Part shown: one piece after another, positions 52,919 to 61,100 of the stretch | Layout of the letters: each line of letters starts with the position of its first letter | Position numbering within the stretch: the stretch's first letter is position 1 | Origin: Streptomyces sp. NBC_01264 | GTDB taxonomy: Bacteria; Actinomycetota; Actinomycetes; Streptomycetales; Streptomycetaceae | Direction of reading: 5' to 3' | Length of the DNA stretch: 64,000 nucleotides | Assembly (NCBI RefSeq): GCF_026340675.1 | Contig: NZ_JAPEOX010000001.1 | Span: 1-64,000, forward strand | Notes under the pieces: generated by a model | Told to the model about the DNA's origin: nothing | Database searches by the model: none | The model's input: only the letters and a program-made list of their open reading frames with translations | Made by a program: the position numbers and the translations under genes

Positions 52919-54693
52919 GGAGCCGTAATTCAACTACTGCCTGAGTTGATGTTGTTGTCGTGGTGTTCGATCACGTGCTTCAGAGCTTCAAGCGTTCGTG
53001 GCGGGTGCGTTCGTGAGGTGAGGGTGGGAGTGAGATCGTTTCCGGCGAAGGCCAGCAGTGGCCTGCTTGTCTTGGCGTGGTAGCTCAAGGTGTTGCGGTC
53101 GTAGCCGAGGATCTTGCCCATCAAGGTCAGGGTCACGGTGTTGCGGCTTCTGAGCAGGGCGACCAGGATGCGGTGGAGGTGGTCGAGGATGCCGAAGCCG
53201 GGATTACGACCTCGCCGATCTCGCCCCTCTCTTTGGCGTTGGGCTTCGGCAAGGACTTGGCGGCACGGTTCGAGCCTGAGGAGGAGCTCGTCAAATTCTT
53301 CGCGTGTCAGGCCAGTCAGAACGGGATGGGCGAGGAGAAAGGTGGCCTCGGCCGGGATCGGCGGTCCCGACTCGTCGTATGGGCCTTCTGAAAGAATCTG
53401 GTCAGGGGCTCGTGGGGCGATGGTGTAGTTCCATTCGCCGTGGAAGTCGTCTCGTCTGACGCGCCGGTCGACGCTCTTGCGTTCGGCCCGGGAGAGGACA
53501 CGGCCGGTGGGGTAAGCGTTCTCGTCGAGTGCAGCCGTGACGGTCAGGCCGGCGCTGGTGCGGGTGCGGGTGGCCGAGATGGTCTCCAGCAGCACTTCGT
53601 AGCTGGTCAGAGGTTGCCCGCGCAGGCTGTGGGTGATCCGGGAGAACAACCGGTGTTCGACTTTGTTCCATTTTGAAGTACCCGGTGGAAAGTGCATTAC
53701 GGTGATGGCCAGGCCGGACTCATCAGCGAGGCCGGCCAGGCCCATCTTGAACAGGCGGGAGTCGGCTGAGTTGGCCCCGCCGGAGTCCGCGGTCACCAGC
53801 AGACGGTCCGCTGCGGGATAGTCCCTGCGCCCCTGGGCCTTCCACCAGCGGCGCAGGGATTCCACCGCGAAGGCAGCGGTGTTCCGGTCGGTTCCCACGT
53901 TCACCCAGCCGCTGTCGCGCCCCAGATCGTAAATGCCGTACGGGATGGCGAGCGGGGTATCGGGTCGGATGAAATCGTGGTCGGGGGCGCTGATCGGCTC
54001 GCCTTTGGGGCGGTAGGTGCGGCCGGGCCGGGCGAAGTCACCAATCGGTTCCTTCTGCTTCGCATCCACGCTCACCACCGGCAGCCCTTCCTCCGGGAAG
54101 CGTTCGGCGGCGGTGTTGATGTGCCGGAACTGCGCGTCCCGGTCGGGCACCTGGCTGCCGGCCCGGGTCTTGGCCATGCCCTGCAGACTGAAGCCCCTTG
54201 CCCGCAGCAGCCCGCCGACCACCGGGGCGCTGACCGGATGTCCCGCATCACCGAGCTCCCGTGACAGATCCCGAAGCGAGGCAGTGGTCCAGCGCAACGG
54301 CGATACCGGATCACCTACCACCCGCGGCTCGATCAGCAACTCGAGAGCCGCCACCAGCCCAGGGTCACGCTCGGCCGCAGACTTCCGTCCGCCGCCGGGT
54401 CGGCGCACCCGTCCCAGCGCCTTCGCTCCACCCGCCAGTTCTTCACGCCCCCGCGCGATGGTCGACTCAGAGACCTCCGCCAGCCTGGCCACGGCCCCGG
54501 TTCCCCCATGGCCCAGCGCCTCGGCCTCGGAAGCCAGATACAGACGGCGCTGCCGCTCATCCAGATGCGGTAACACCGCCGCGAACTTCACATCCAACAT
54601 CACAAGGACTTCATCCGTAATCGCCATACAAGGCAACTATCATACGAAACCAGGTAACTTGCCCAGATCAAGCAATAGTTCCCTTACGGCTCC
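52919..54693 (-). mobile_element. ISAzo13-family insertion sequence
   Basis: 1,775 bp with inverted ends GGAGCCGTAATTCAACTACT and GGAGCCGTAAGGGAACTATT, flanked by TGA at 52916-52918 and 54694-54696. Single long transposase gene. Confidence 0.88.
52930..54627 (-). CDS. ISAzo13-family transposase
   Basis: 565 residues from ATG 54627 (ATG 54636 also possible). Signature segments of this DDE family: PVVSVDAKQKEPIGDF (Asp), RLLVTADSGGANSADSRLFK (Asp) and MHFPPGTSKWNKVEHRLFSR (Glu). The N-terminal helix-turn-helix is TGAVARLAEVSESTIARGRE. The C-terminal about 120 residues, with a second helix-turn-helix-like TLTLMGKILGYDRNTLSYHA, extend past the usual core. Gene intact. Confidence 0.9.
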   Translation of the reverse strand: MAITDEVLVMLDVKFAAVLPHLDERQRRLYLASEAEALGHGGTGAVARLAEVSESTIARGREELAGGAKALGRVRRPGGGRKSAAERDPGLVAALELLIEPRVVGDPVSPLRWTTASLRDLSRELGDAGHPVSAPVVGGLLRARGFSLQGMAKTRAGSQVPDRDAQFRHINTAAERFPEEGLPVVSVDAKQKEPIGDFARPGRTYRPKGEPISAPDHDFIRPDTPLAIPYGIYDLGRDSGWVNVGTDRNTAAFAVESLRRWWKAQGRRDYPAADRLLVTADSGGANSADSRLFKMGLAGLADESGLAITVMHFPPGTSKWNKVEHRLFSRITHSLRGQPLTSYEVLLETISATRTRTSAGLTVTAALDENAYPTGRVLSRAERKSVDRRVRRDDFHGEWNYTIAPRAPDQILSEGPYDESGPPIPAEATFLLAHPVLTGLTREEFDELLLRLEPCRQVLAEAQRQREGRDRRGRNPGFGILDHLHRILVALLRSRNTVTLTLMGKILGYDRNTLSYHAKTSRPLLAFAGNDLTPTLTSRTHPPRTLEALKHVIEHHDNNINSGSS

Positions 54694-55298
54694 TGAACCG
54701 CTGCCAGTTCGTTGAAGATCACCACCGCCGTCACGGCGTGAAGCGGCTCTGCGAAATCCTCGGTCTCTCCCGGTCGAGCTTCTACTACTGGCGCCGCACC
54801 GCGGCCGCGAGAGCGGCCCGGCACGCCGTCGAGGCCGTGCTCGTGGCTCGGATACGCAAGGTCCACCAGGACTCTGACGGCACTTACGGAGCCCCCAGGA
54901 TCACCGCCGAGCTCCGGGACGAGGGCTGCCCGGTGGTCAATCACAAGCGGGTCGCGAGGATCATGCGGACCATCGGGCTCGGGGGAGTCCGCCTGCGCTG
55001 TCGGCACCGCACCACCATTGCGGACCAGGCCGCGTCGAAAGCGCCGGATCTGATCGGCCGTGACTTCACCGCGGCCGCGGTGAACACGAAGTACGTCGGC
55101 GACATCACATATCTGCCGGTCAGCGGCTCGAAGCCGCTCTAACTGGCGACCGTCATCGACCTCGCCTCACGACGGCTGGCCGGGTGGGCGATCGCCGATC
55201 ACATGCGAGCCGAGCTCGTCATCGATGCCCTGGCGGCTGCTGAGCAGACCCGCGGGAGCCTGGCCGGAGCGGTGATGCGCACGGACCACGGATCTCAG
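54694..55298 (+). pseudogene. IS3-family transposase OrfB, nonsense and truncated
   Basis: Begins (with the TGA/GTGA junction) NRCQFVEDHHRRHGVKRLCE, ILGLSRSSFYYWRR, DGTYGAPRITAELRDEGCPV and VGDITYLPVSGSKPL, then TAA at 55139-55141 where a Tyr codon (TAC) is expected. It continues in frame as LATVIDLASRRLAGWAIADH to MRTDHGSQ and is cut at 55298. Two independent lesions. Confidence 0.85.
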
Positions 55299-55629
55299 GG
55301 CGGATTCAACTGGTCGTCGCAACACCTCGTGATCGTGGAGGTGTGGGGTGGTTCGTCGTCAGCAGGCAGCGGACAGGGCGGTGCGTCCGAAGTTGAGGTC
55401 TCCGGGGCATCCGAAGTACCAGCGTCATGTCGAGGCGGCGTTCTGGACGGAGATCGCCAAGGGCCTTCTTGCCGAGGAGGCCGCGGCCGTCGTCGGCGTG
55501 GCGCCGGCGGTCGCGACGCGCTGGTACCGCCAGTGTGGCGGCATGCGACCGTTCGATCCGAAGCCGCCTTCGGGCAGATACCTGTCGTTTCGCGAGCGGG
55601 AAGAAATCGCGCTTCTCAGAGGACGTTAA
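55299..55629 (+). pseudogene. IS30-family left end and transposase N-terminus
   Basis: The IS30-type end GGCGGATTCAACTGGTCGTC at 55299 is followed by GTG/ATG at 55348 and a product YQRHVEAAFWTEIAKGLLAE, EAAAVVGVAPAVATRWYRQC and GRYLSFREREEIALLRG. The catalytic part is absent: the frame ends at TTAA 55626, the target of the next IS5. Confidence 0.8.
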
Positions 55630-56024
55630 GTCCGTTTCTGGTAGCGGCCGCGTTCGGGTTGGGTGGGGAAGCCTTGGCGGGTGAGGCGTCCGAGGCGGCT
55701 GCGGGTGATGTTGACGGACGCCTCGTGGGTGGGCAGGCCGAGGAGTTCGTGCAGCTCACGAGCCCTGAATGCCTGGTCGGGGTGCTGGTTGAAGGCGTTC
55801 ACGATGGTCTGGTAGGCGGTGTTCGTCTCGGTCGGATCGGGCTCGTCTCCGGTCGGCGCGAGTTCCGTGACGACCTTCCGGGTGGTGGTCAGATCCGCAA
55901 GTCGCGCTTCGATCTCGGCCAGGGCGGCGGTGAGGTGCTCGATCTGGCCGCGTAGTTCCCCGACTCGGGCGGTGGCCTCGTCGTGCTGGGTCTGGAGGCC
56001 GGCGAGGAGTTCGGCGACGTTCAC
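55626..56024 (-). CDS. IS5 accessory protein (coiled coil plus winged helix)
   Basis: 132 residues from GTG 56024, overlapping the transposase stop by GTGA. A long coiled coil (LQTQHDEATARVGELRGQIE, LAEIEARLADLTTTRKVV) is followed by a winged-helix-like region (NAFNQHPDQAFRARELHELL, NITRSRLGRLTRQGFPTQPE) and a basic tail GRYQKRT. The stop TAA lies in the target duplication outside the IS. The same module is fused to the transposase in the remnant at 26220-27025. Possibly a DNA-binding partner or regulator of the transposase; not proven. Confidence 0.7.
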   Translation of the reverse strand: MNVAELLAGLQTQHDEATARVGELRGQIEHLTAALAEIEARLADLTTTRKVVTELAPTGDEPDPTETNTAYQTIVNAFNQHPDQAFRARELHELLGLPTHEASVNITRSRLGRLTRQGFPTQPERGRYQKRT

Positions 56025-56966
56025 GCGGCCAGTCCGAGAGTGTCGCGCCAGGCGGGACTCGGTATCGTGAGGCGGCGGGTCATGTTCGCGGTGGAGGCCC
56101 AGTAGACGCGTGAGGCGGAGGTGTCGGGCCGGTGGTCATACTCACGGGTCAGACGCCGGTGCAGCATCAGCGTGCCGTTCGTCTGCTCGACCACCCACCG
56201 CTTGGGCTGCGGGACGAACCCTTTGCCCTGGTCAGCGGGGTTGCGGTGGACGACCTCGACGTCGATGTCCAGCAGGGCGCCGTGGATGATGACCTCGTCC
56301 TTGAAGCCCTGGTCCACCAGGGCTTTCTCCAGGCGCATCCCGCACCGCTCGGCAGCCTGGTCGAGCAGGATGGTGCCGGCGGCGTTGTCGTGGGCGGAGG
56401 CGGCCAGCACGACAACACCGATGACCAGACCCAGGACGTCCACGGCCAGTCCCCGCTTTCGCCCCGACACCTTCTTGTTCGCGTCCAGCCCCGTCGTGGC
56501 CTTCGGCACACCGGCGGCCGCGCGGACGGACTGGGTGTCGATGATCACGAGGGACGGGTCCTCTAACCGGCGGGCCTTCTCACGGACCTGGCAGCGCAGG
56601 AGTTCCTGGATCCGCTGGTCCAGCCCGTCCTCGCGCCACAGGCGGAAGTAGTAGAACACCGCCGACCAGGCCGGTAGATCGTGCGGCAGCAAGCGCCACT
56701 GGCAGCCCGTCCGGTTCTGGTAGAAGATCGCGTTCACGACTTCCCGCAGGTCGCAGGACCCGGGATCTCCGGTCGCCGACCGGGCCACCCGGCCCTGCTT
56801 CCAGGCCGTGACCATCGGCTCGATTAACGCCCACTGCTCGTCCGATAAGTCGCTGAGGTACGGCTCTCTCTTCACGCCCCGCATCTCAACATGGACATGC
56901 CCACGAGGCGGTCCGGACCGCGATCAGTACCACGATCGAGCGATCACGAACCGAGGAAGATCGGAC
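55630..56966 (-). mobile_element. IS5-family insertion sequence with accessory ORF
   Basis: 1,337 bp, ends GTCCGTTTCTGG and GTCCGATCTTCC (reverse strand), flanked by TTAA at 55626-55629 and 56967-56970. Carries a transposase gene and a second overlapping gene. Confidence 0.85.
56021..56884 (-). CDS. IS5-family transposase
   Basis: 287 residues: N-terminal DUF4096-type opening (YLSDLSDEQWALIEPMVTAW), IFYQNRTGCQWRLLPHDLP, LVIIDTQSVRAAAG (Asp), GRKRGLAVDVLGLVIGVVVL, KALVDQGFKDEVI (second Asp region) and RWVVEQTNGTLMLHRRLTRE (Glu). Start ATG 56884. Complete and probably active. Confidence 0.9.
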   Translation of the reverse strand: MRGVKREPYLSDLSDEQWALIEPMVTAWKQGRVARSATGDPGSCDLREVVNAIFYQNRTGCQWRLLPHDLPAWSAVFYYFRLWREDGLDQRIQELLRCQVREKARRLEDPSLVIIDTQSVRAAAGVPKATTGLDANKKVSGRKRGLAVDVLGLVIGVVVLAASAHDNAAGTILLDQAAERCGMRLEKALVDQGFKDEVIIHGALLDIDVEVVHRNPADQGKGFVPQPKRWVVEQTNGTLMLHRRLTREYDHRPDTSASRVYWASTANMTRRLTIPSPAWRDTLGLAA

Positions 56967-56970
56967 TTAA

Positions 56971-57415
56971 CGCCCACTCATAGGTGGCCCGGTGGTCGTC
57001 AACGAACTGGAAGCGGCTGGTCACCAGTTCGTCTCTCCGGCGAAATACTTGGCCGCCTTGCGGAGTATGTCCCGCTCGGTGGCGAGCTTGCGCTCACTGG
57101 CCTCGAGCTCGGCCACCCGGGCCTCCAGCCGCCGGACCCGCTCGTCCGGATCACTGGGCGACACCGCCGCCCCGTGGCCGGCAGCCTGCATCACAGCAGC
57201 GGCGGTGACGCCACGACGTTCGCGGTCCCGCAGCACCCACTCCCGCAGGGTCGCCCGATTGACGCCCAGGTCAGCGGCGATGCCCTTGTACGTCGCACCG
57301 GGCGTGGACTCGTACAGGGCCACAGCATCTGCCTTGAACTCGTCCGAATAGTCCTTCAGCGCGATCGGCGGTCTTCTCGCTTCCTCCGGATCAACCAAGA
57401 TCCAGTATCAGCGTG
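56971..57415 (-). pseudogene. IS3-family remnant: OrfA and first codons of OrfB
   Basis: OrfA 57021-57398 (125 residues: KDYSDEFKADAVALYESTPG, YKGIAADLGVNRATLREWVL, RRLEARVAELEASERKLATE and AAKYFAGETNW) is whole. It is followed by GTG and TSRFQFVDDHRATYEWAL, the OrfB start, ending where IS5 is inserted at TTAA. The rest of OrfB is not on the other side of the IS5, so the element was already truncated. The IS terminus is near 57415. Confidence 0.8.
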
Positions 57416-57417
57416 TC

Positions 57418-57590
57418 CCCCACTCAGGGGGAGGCCCCCTGTGCGGTCTGCGCTGGGAGATCCAGGGTCGGGACGGTGATGAGGATCTGGCCGCCGGGGA
57501 AATAGTCCAGGGCATTTGCTACTGCGGCCGCGATTGTCTTCCCTGACCCGGACTGCCGGCTACGCGCTGCCACGGCGCTCCGTGGACATC
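57418..57590 (-). pseudogene. helicase ATP-binding domain fragment
   Basis: Minus-strand frame RSRQSGSGKTIAAAVANALD then YFPGGQILITVPTLDLPAQT. GSGKT is Walker A and LITVPTLDLPAQT corresponds to motif Ia of DEAD/DEAH helicases. Only about 55 codons survive; it is cut at 57418 by the IS3 terminus. It follows the Lsr2-like gene on the same strand. Confidence 0.55.
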
Positions 57591-57603
57591 CAGACCCTTG
57601 CTG

Positions 57604-58164
57604 TTACTCGGAGGGCTGCGGTCCCCTCCGTTCCACATCGCCTTGGTCAGCTTCATACGCCGTCACCAGCCAGGCGGGAAGTCGACCCCGCTCCCCGACC
57701 CGGTGACCGTTTGCAATGCCCCAGAGCCGGATGCGCGCGGAGCGATTCCGTACCCACGCTGCGGCAGCGTCTTGGGCGTTCAACCGGGCGTAGACTTCGG
57801 CTTGCTTGCGCTCGTGTGACTCCCGAACTACTGCCAGGCGATCTTGCGAGCGGAGCCATCGATCGTACAACCGGTATTCGGCCGCGGTAACCGGCGTTCC
57901 GTCGTTCCTTTCTACCAGGCCCCTCCTTACCGCGTGTCCGCGCACTTCCTCTGCCGTCATCTGGGCGTACGGGAGTCTGTAAACACGGATGACTGGCCAG
58001 CCAGGTCTGACCCTGACCAGATCGCTGAGGAGCACTCCCCTGTTCTCCATGGCCACGAGGTCAAGGCGTTTCAATCCTGTCTCCCGTATGAGCCAGGCAG
58101 CAGGCATTGAAGTACCTTCGTCCTTCAGGGCTTGGTGGACCCTGCTCTCAGTCTCTTTAGTCAT
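57604..58164 (-). CDS. Lsr2-like DNA-binding protein
   Basis: 186 residues, ATG 58164 with GGAGGG upstream. The N-terminal about 90 residues resemble a winged-helix start (MPAAWLIRETGLKRLDLVAM, RVYRLPYAQMTAEEVRGHAV). A basic helix follows (RESHERKQAEVYARLNAQDA). The C-terminal RIRLWGIANGHRVGERGRLP then AWLVTAYEAD matches the pattern of the Lsr2 DNA-binding domain (R.WA..NG..V..RGR.P...V..Y), whose RGR loop enters the AT-rich minor groove. It could act as a local silencer or nucleoid protein of a former mobile element. The family call rests on the C-terminal pattern alone. Confidence 0.6.
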   Translation of the reverse strand: MTKETESRVHQALKDEGTSMPAAWLIRETGLKRLDLVAMENRGVLLSDLVRVRPGWPVIRVYRLPYAQMTAEEVRGHAVRRGLVERNDGTPVTAAEYRLYDRWLRSQDRLAVVRESHERKQAEVYARLNAQDAAAAWVRNRSARIRLWGIANGHRVGERGRLPAWLVTAYEADQGDVERRGPQPSE

Positions 58165-58269
58165 GTCGCCCTCCGTTCGACCTCCCTCAGTGGGCCGTCA
58201 CTACAAGGAGCGTGCCTCCCCTAAGGGGACAGTGCTTCGGCGTAGTTTCGGCGCGCCACATCCGGCGCC

Positions 58270-59740
58270 TACGGTAGATGTCAAGCCAAATGAGATGTTC
58301 GTGTCGCTATGAGGCTTTTTGTTCGGGTTCGCTTCTTTTGGCCGGGTCGTTGATCCAGACCATGCCGGGTATCTCGGGTGGCCGTGGCCGTCGGGCGAAG
58401 CGTTCGGGGTGGCGCTCGAATGGCTCGGCCAAGGTGACGGCCCGCTGGTCACGGACCTCCTCGGCGGTGCCGAAGTGGGCCGAGGCAGGGGTGTGCAGGC
58501 CGCTCCCGGAGTGTCTGTGATCGTGGTTTTAGTACGCGATGAAGGCGTCCATCCACTCCCGTGCGTGCGCCAGGGAGTCGAACCGTTCGGGATAGTCGGC
58601 GGAGTACTTCGTGGTGCGGAACTGGCTCTCGGAGAAGGGGTTGCCATTGCTGACCTTGGGGCGGGAGTGACTCCTGGTGACACCGAGGTCGATCAGCAGC
58701 TGAGAGACCTTCTTGCTGGTCATCGAGGTGCCGCGATCCGCATGCGCGGTCTCGGGGACGATGCCGTTGCGGTCGATGGTCTCGCGGATCAACTCCTCTG
58801 CCCGCTCGGCGGTTTCGGCTACTTCGACGGTGTGGCCAACGATGTAACGGCTGTAGATGTCGATGATCACGTAGGCGTGGTACCAGATCCCCTTCTCCGG
58901 CCCGGGCAGGCGGGTGATGTCCCAGGTGACGACCCTGCGAGGGTCCGGTGGCGAGAAGTTCGGGCACGGTCTTGGCGGGGTGGGTGGCCTGGCGATGACG
59001 CTCTCCGCTCTGACCGGCTGCCTCGAGGATGCGATACATGGTGCGGCTCGAGCAGTGGTAGCGGCCCTCGTCCAGCTCGCGGGCCCAGATCTGCGTGGGC
59101 GGCAGCTCCGCGTAGCGCGGGGAGTCCATCCCCGCGAGGATCGCCTCGCGCTCTGTCCCGCTCTGCGCGCAGACCGGTGCCGGTCGCGCCTCACGCACGG
59201 TGGGCCGCGGGTGGAGACGACGGTGGTGGGTGGCCCGGGACCGGCCGGTCAGCCGGCAGGCCGCCACCGCCCCAACCAGCGGAGTCAACTCCCCCGTGGA
59301 GATGTCGAGATGCTCCTCGACCTCTTCGTTCAGTCCGCGCTCTCGGCAAGCAGTTCCAAGAGCGCGACCCCTTTTCCCATGACCTCCAGGGCGGCGTCCC
59401 TCTTCGCCAGTTCCCTCTCCAGGCGCTCGAGCCGCTTCCGCAGCTTCTCCACCTCGGCCTCGGCCAGGGACTTCTTCGACCGCACCGCGCTGGTCCGCTT
59501 GTCGGTCAGGTTCTCCAGCCCGCCGGCGTCCCTGGCCTGGCGCCACTCGATGACGTGGGAGTGGTACAGGCGCTCACGGCGCAGGATCGCGCCCTTCTCC
59601 CCCGGCCGGGGCCGCGTCGTACTCGGCCACGATCCGCAGCTTGTACTCCGGGGCGAACGAACGACGCCTCGGCTTCGCCGCAGGCTCTATCGCGGGGGAC
59701 TTCTTGCTGGCCATAGGGGGTGATGCTCCTGTCTCGCCCT
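58270..59740 (-). pseudogene. IS3-family element with several inactivating lesions
   Basis: OrfA (about 59341-59714: KSPAIEPAAKPRRRSFAPEY, KLRIVAEYDAAP, later KKSLAEAEVEKLRKRLERLE) has a frameshift near 59600. OrfB (58320-59350) starts NEEVEEHLDISTGELTPLVG and RYAELPPTQIWARELDEGRY, shifts frame near 58945 before VVTWDITRLPGPEKG (Asp) and AHADRGTSMTSKK (Asp), then has TAA at about 58530 instead of Tyr after MDAFIAY, and ends NDPAKRSEPEQKAS. Clearly dead. Exact ends not determined. Confidence 0.75.
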
Positions 59741-59832
59741 ACCAGGCCAACCCGCCAAAACTGGATGTATCATCCAACGGTGACAGGGAGGGCTTCGCTG
59801 CGGATTGCTCTACGAGGCGAGCCCGCTGTCAG

Positions 59833-60058
59833 TCACGCTGCTGAAGCGGCAGTAGAACCCGTCGCGCTACCCTGCCAGCGGACCGCAGAGCGGTGCTTCC
59901 GATACCTGTCAGGATTCTGGACCACACTGTACGACTCGACCACGAAGTCATAGGCGTCCTCAACGGCGTCAGCGGCTTGAAGCCCCTCTGCCCACTGCAC
60001 GGGGAAAACATCGAGGCGGCCTACATTCCGACCCGGGTGACCTTGGTTCGCGTTCACG
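59833..60058 (-). CDS. small unknown protein (74 residues)
   Basis: GTG 60058, NANQGHPGRNVGRLDVFPVQ, WAEGLQAADAVEDAYDFVVE, SYSVVQNPDRYRKHRSAV. A helical, mixed-charge protein with good codon bias and a purine-rich GAAGGGTGG about 9 bp upstream. Family not recognised. Longer open frames reaching 60807 pass through non-coding-looking sequence. Confidence 0.5.
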
Positions 60059-60236
60059 TGTGCGCCACCCTTCGTCGGAGGTTCCTCCTTCTTCCGTTCT
60101 ACGCTCGACCAGTCCCACAATCCCCCCACCAACCGGCGGAGAGACCGGTTGTCACGCCACCACTGGTCGGAGGAAACCAACCGAAAATGGTGGCCGGGGC
60201 CACGGTATTGATGCCACCGGACGTGACTCGGTTTGT

Positions 60237-60563
60237 TCAGGTGGACGCGTCTGCTCCCGTTGCCGGGTGGGCCCAGCGATCGGCGATGCTCAGCGGGCGG
60301 GGTTCTCCGGCCCGAATGGCGTGAATGACCGCGTCGTGCAAAGTGCGGCTCTCTGCCTCCCCGGGGCAGAGGACGGGGCTTCCGGCAAGCTGGAGCCACT
60401 CGGCTCCACCACTGTACTGAACAGTAACGTGTGCCAGACAGTCGTCCTTGGTCCAGGTCGTGTGGACATCCAGCTCGCCGGTAAGAACGGGACCCACTTC
60501 TGCGGTCTTCACACCATCGGGGTGGGCGAAGACCGCGCGGGTCGTCCACGATGCCCAGCTCAT
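60237..60563 (-). CDS. unknown protein (108 residues)
   Basis: ATG 60563 with GGGAGG 5 bp upstream, a strong site. MSWASWTTRAVFAHPDGVKT, GPVLTGELDVHTTWTKDDCL, AHVTVQYSGGAEWLQLAGSP and HDAVIHAIRAGEPRPLSIAD. Beta strands first, then a helix. I cannot assign a family. Lower GC upstream (60600-60800) suggests a promoter. Sits alone between IS debris and an IS110 scrap. Confidence 0.6.
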   Translation of the reverse strand: MSWASWTTRAVFAHPDGVKTAEVGPVLTGELDVHTTWTKDDCLAHVTVQYSGGAEWLQLAGSPVLCPGEAESRTLHDAVIHAIRAGEPRPLSIADRWAHPATGADAST

Positions 60564-60792
60564 TTGACCTCCCTGACCATCTCGTTGTCTCGCCAGTGTG
60601 ACCGCGTCCGCTTTCACTCGCCCGTCCTGGCCACAGAAAGCGTGTCCGCTCGACTTTCACTGCCCTCTGGATGGGCACTGTCACGTTAACGTCGCATGGC
60701 ATGCCTAGGTCAATAGATCTTGCGGCGAGCGACCTAGCTGCACAGCCGGACGGGAAATTCTCCTCGTCGGCAACCTCGAAAACGATCGAATT

Positions 60793-60812
60793 TCCTGGCA
60801 TGCCCACGCTAT
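60793..60812. repeat. 20-bp repeat shared with 23078-23097
   Basis: Second copy of tcctggcatgcccacgctat, 23 bp before the coding remnant of an IS110-type transposase. Immediately followed by caacgtgacagtgcc (60818-60832), identical to the outermost 15 bp of the IS6 at 47114-47976. Confidence 0.7.
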
Positions 60813-60835
60813 TTTCAGCAACGTGACAGTGCCTC

Positions 60836-61039
60836 CAGGCGCGGAAACAAGCAGCTCAAACAGGCTTTCTCCCTCTCCGTGTTCGCCGCCTTGGCCGACC
60901 CGGCCTCCAGGGCCTACCACGACAGGAAGACCAGCCAGGGCAAGCACCACACGCAAGCCCTTCTCTGCATCGCGAGACGACGTGCTCTTCGCGATACTCG
61001 CGACGGCACCTTCTGCGAACCCCAACCCGCCCCATCAGC
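60836..61039 (+). pseudogene. IS110-family transposase C-terminal remnant
   Basis: Encodes NKQLKQAFSLSVFAALADPA, SRAYHDRKTSQGKHHTQALL and CIARRR: the R-AYYDRK-(A/S)-(E/Q)-GK-H-(N/T)-QA pattern of the IS110 transposase_20 domain. After RRR the frame is disturbed (VLFAIL is in another frame). The RuvC-like N-terminal catalytic part is missing. Confidence 0.7.
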
Positions 61040-61100
61040 TTGACCAACCCCATAGGGGACCCCCCCTGCACCACCGCGCGCACCGGCCTTGCCGCACGCG

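Larger units (their letters stand above)
52536..55298 (+). mobile_element. IS3-family element split by ISAzo13 and truncated by IS30
   Basis: Left terminus about 52539 (CCTTGACCCCGGGTTTTGGA), orfA at 52614-52918, then ISAzo13 (52919-54693, TGA duplicated), then orfB 54694-55298. The right part is lost where an IS30 end starts at 55299. A fragment of the opposite end of a related element is at 62520-62895. Confidence 0.8.
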
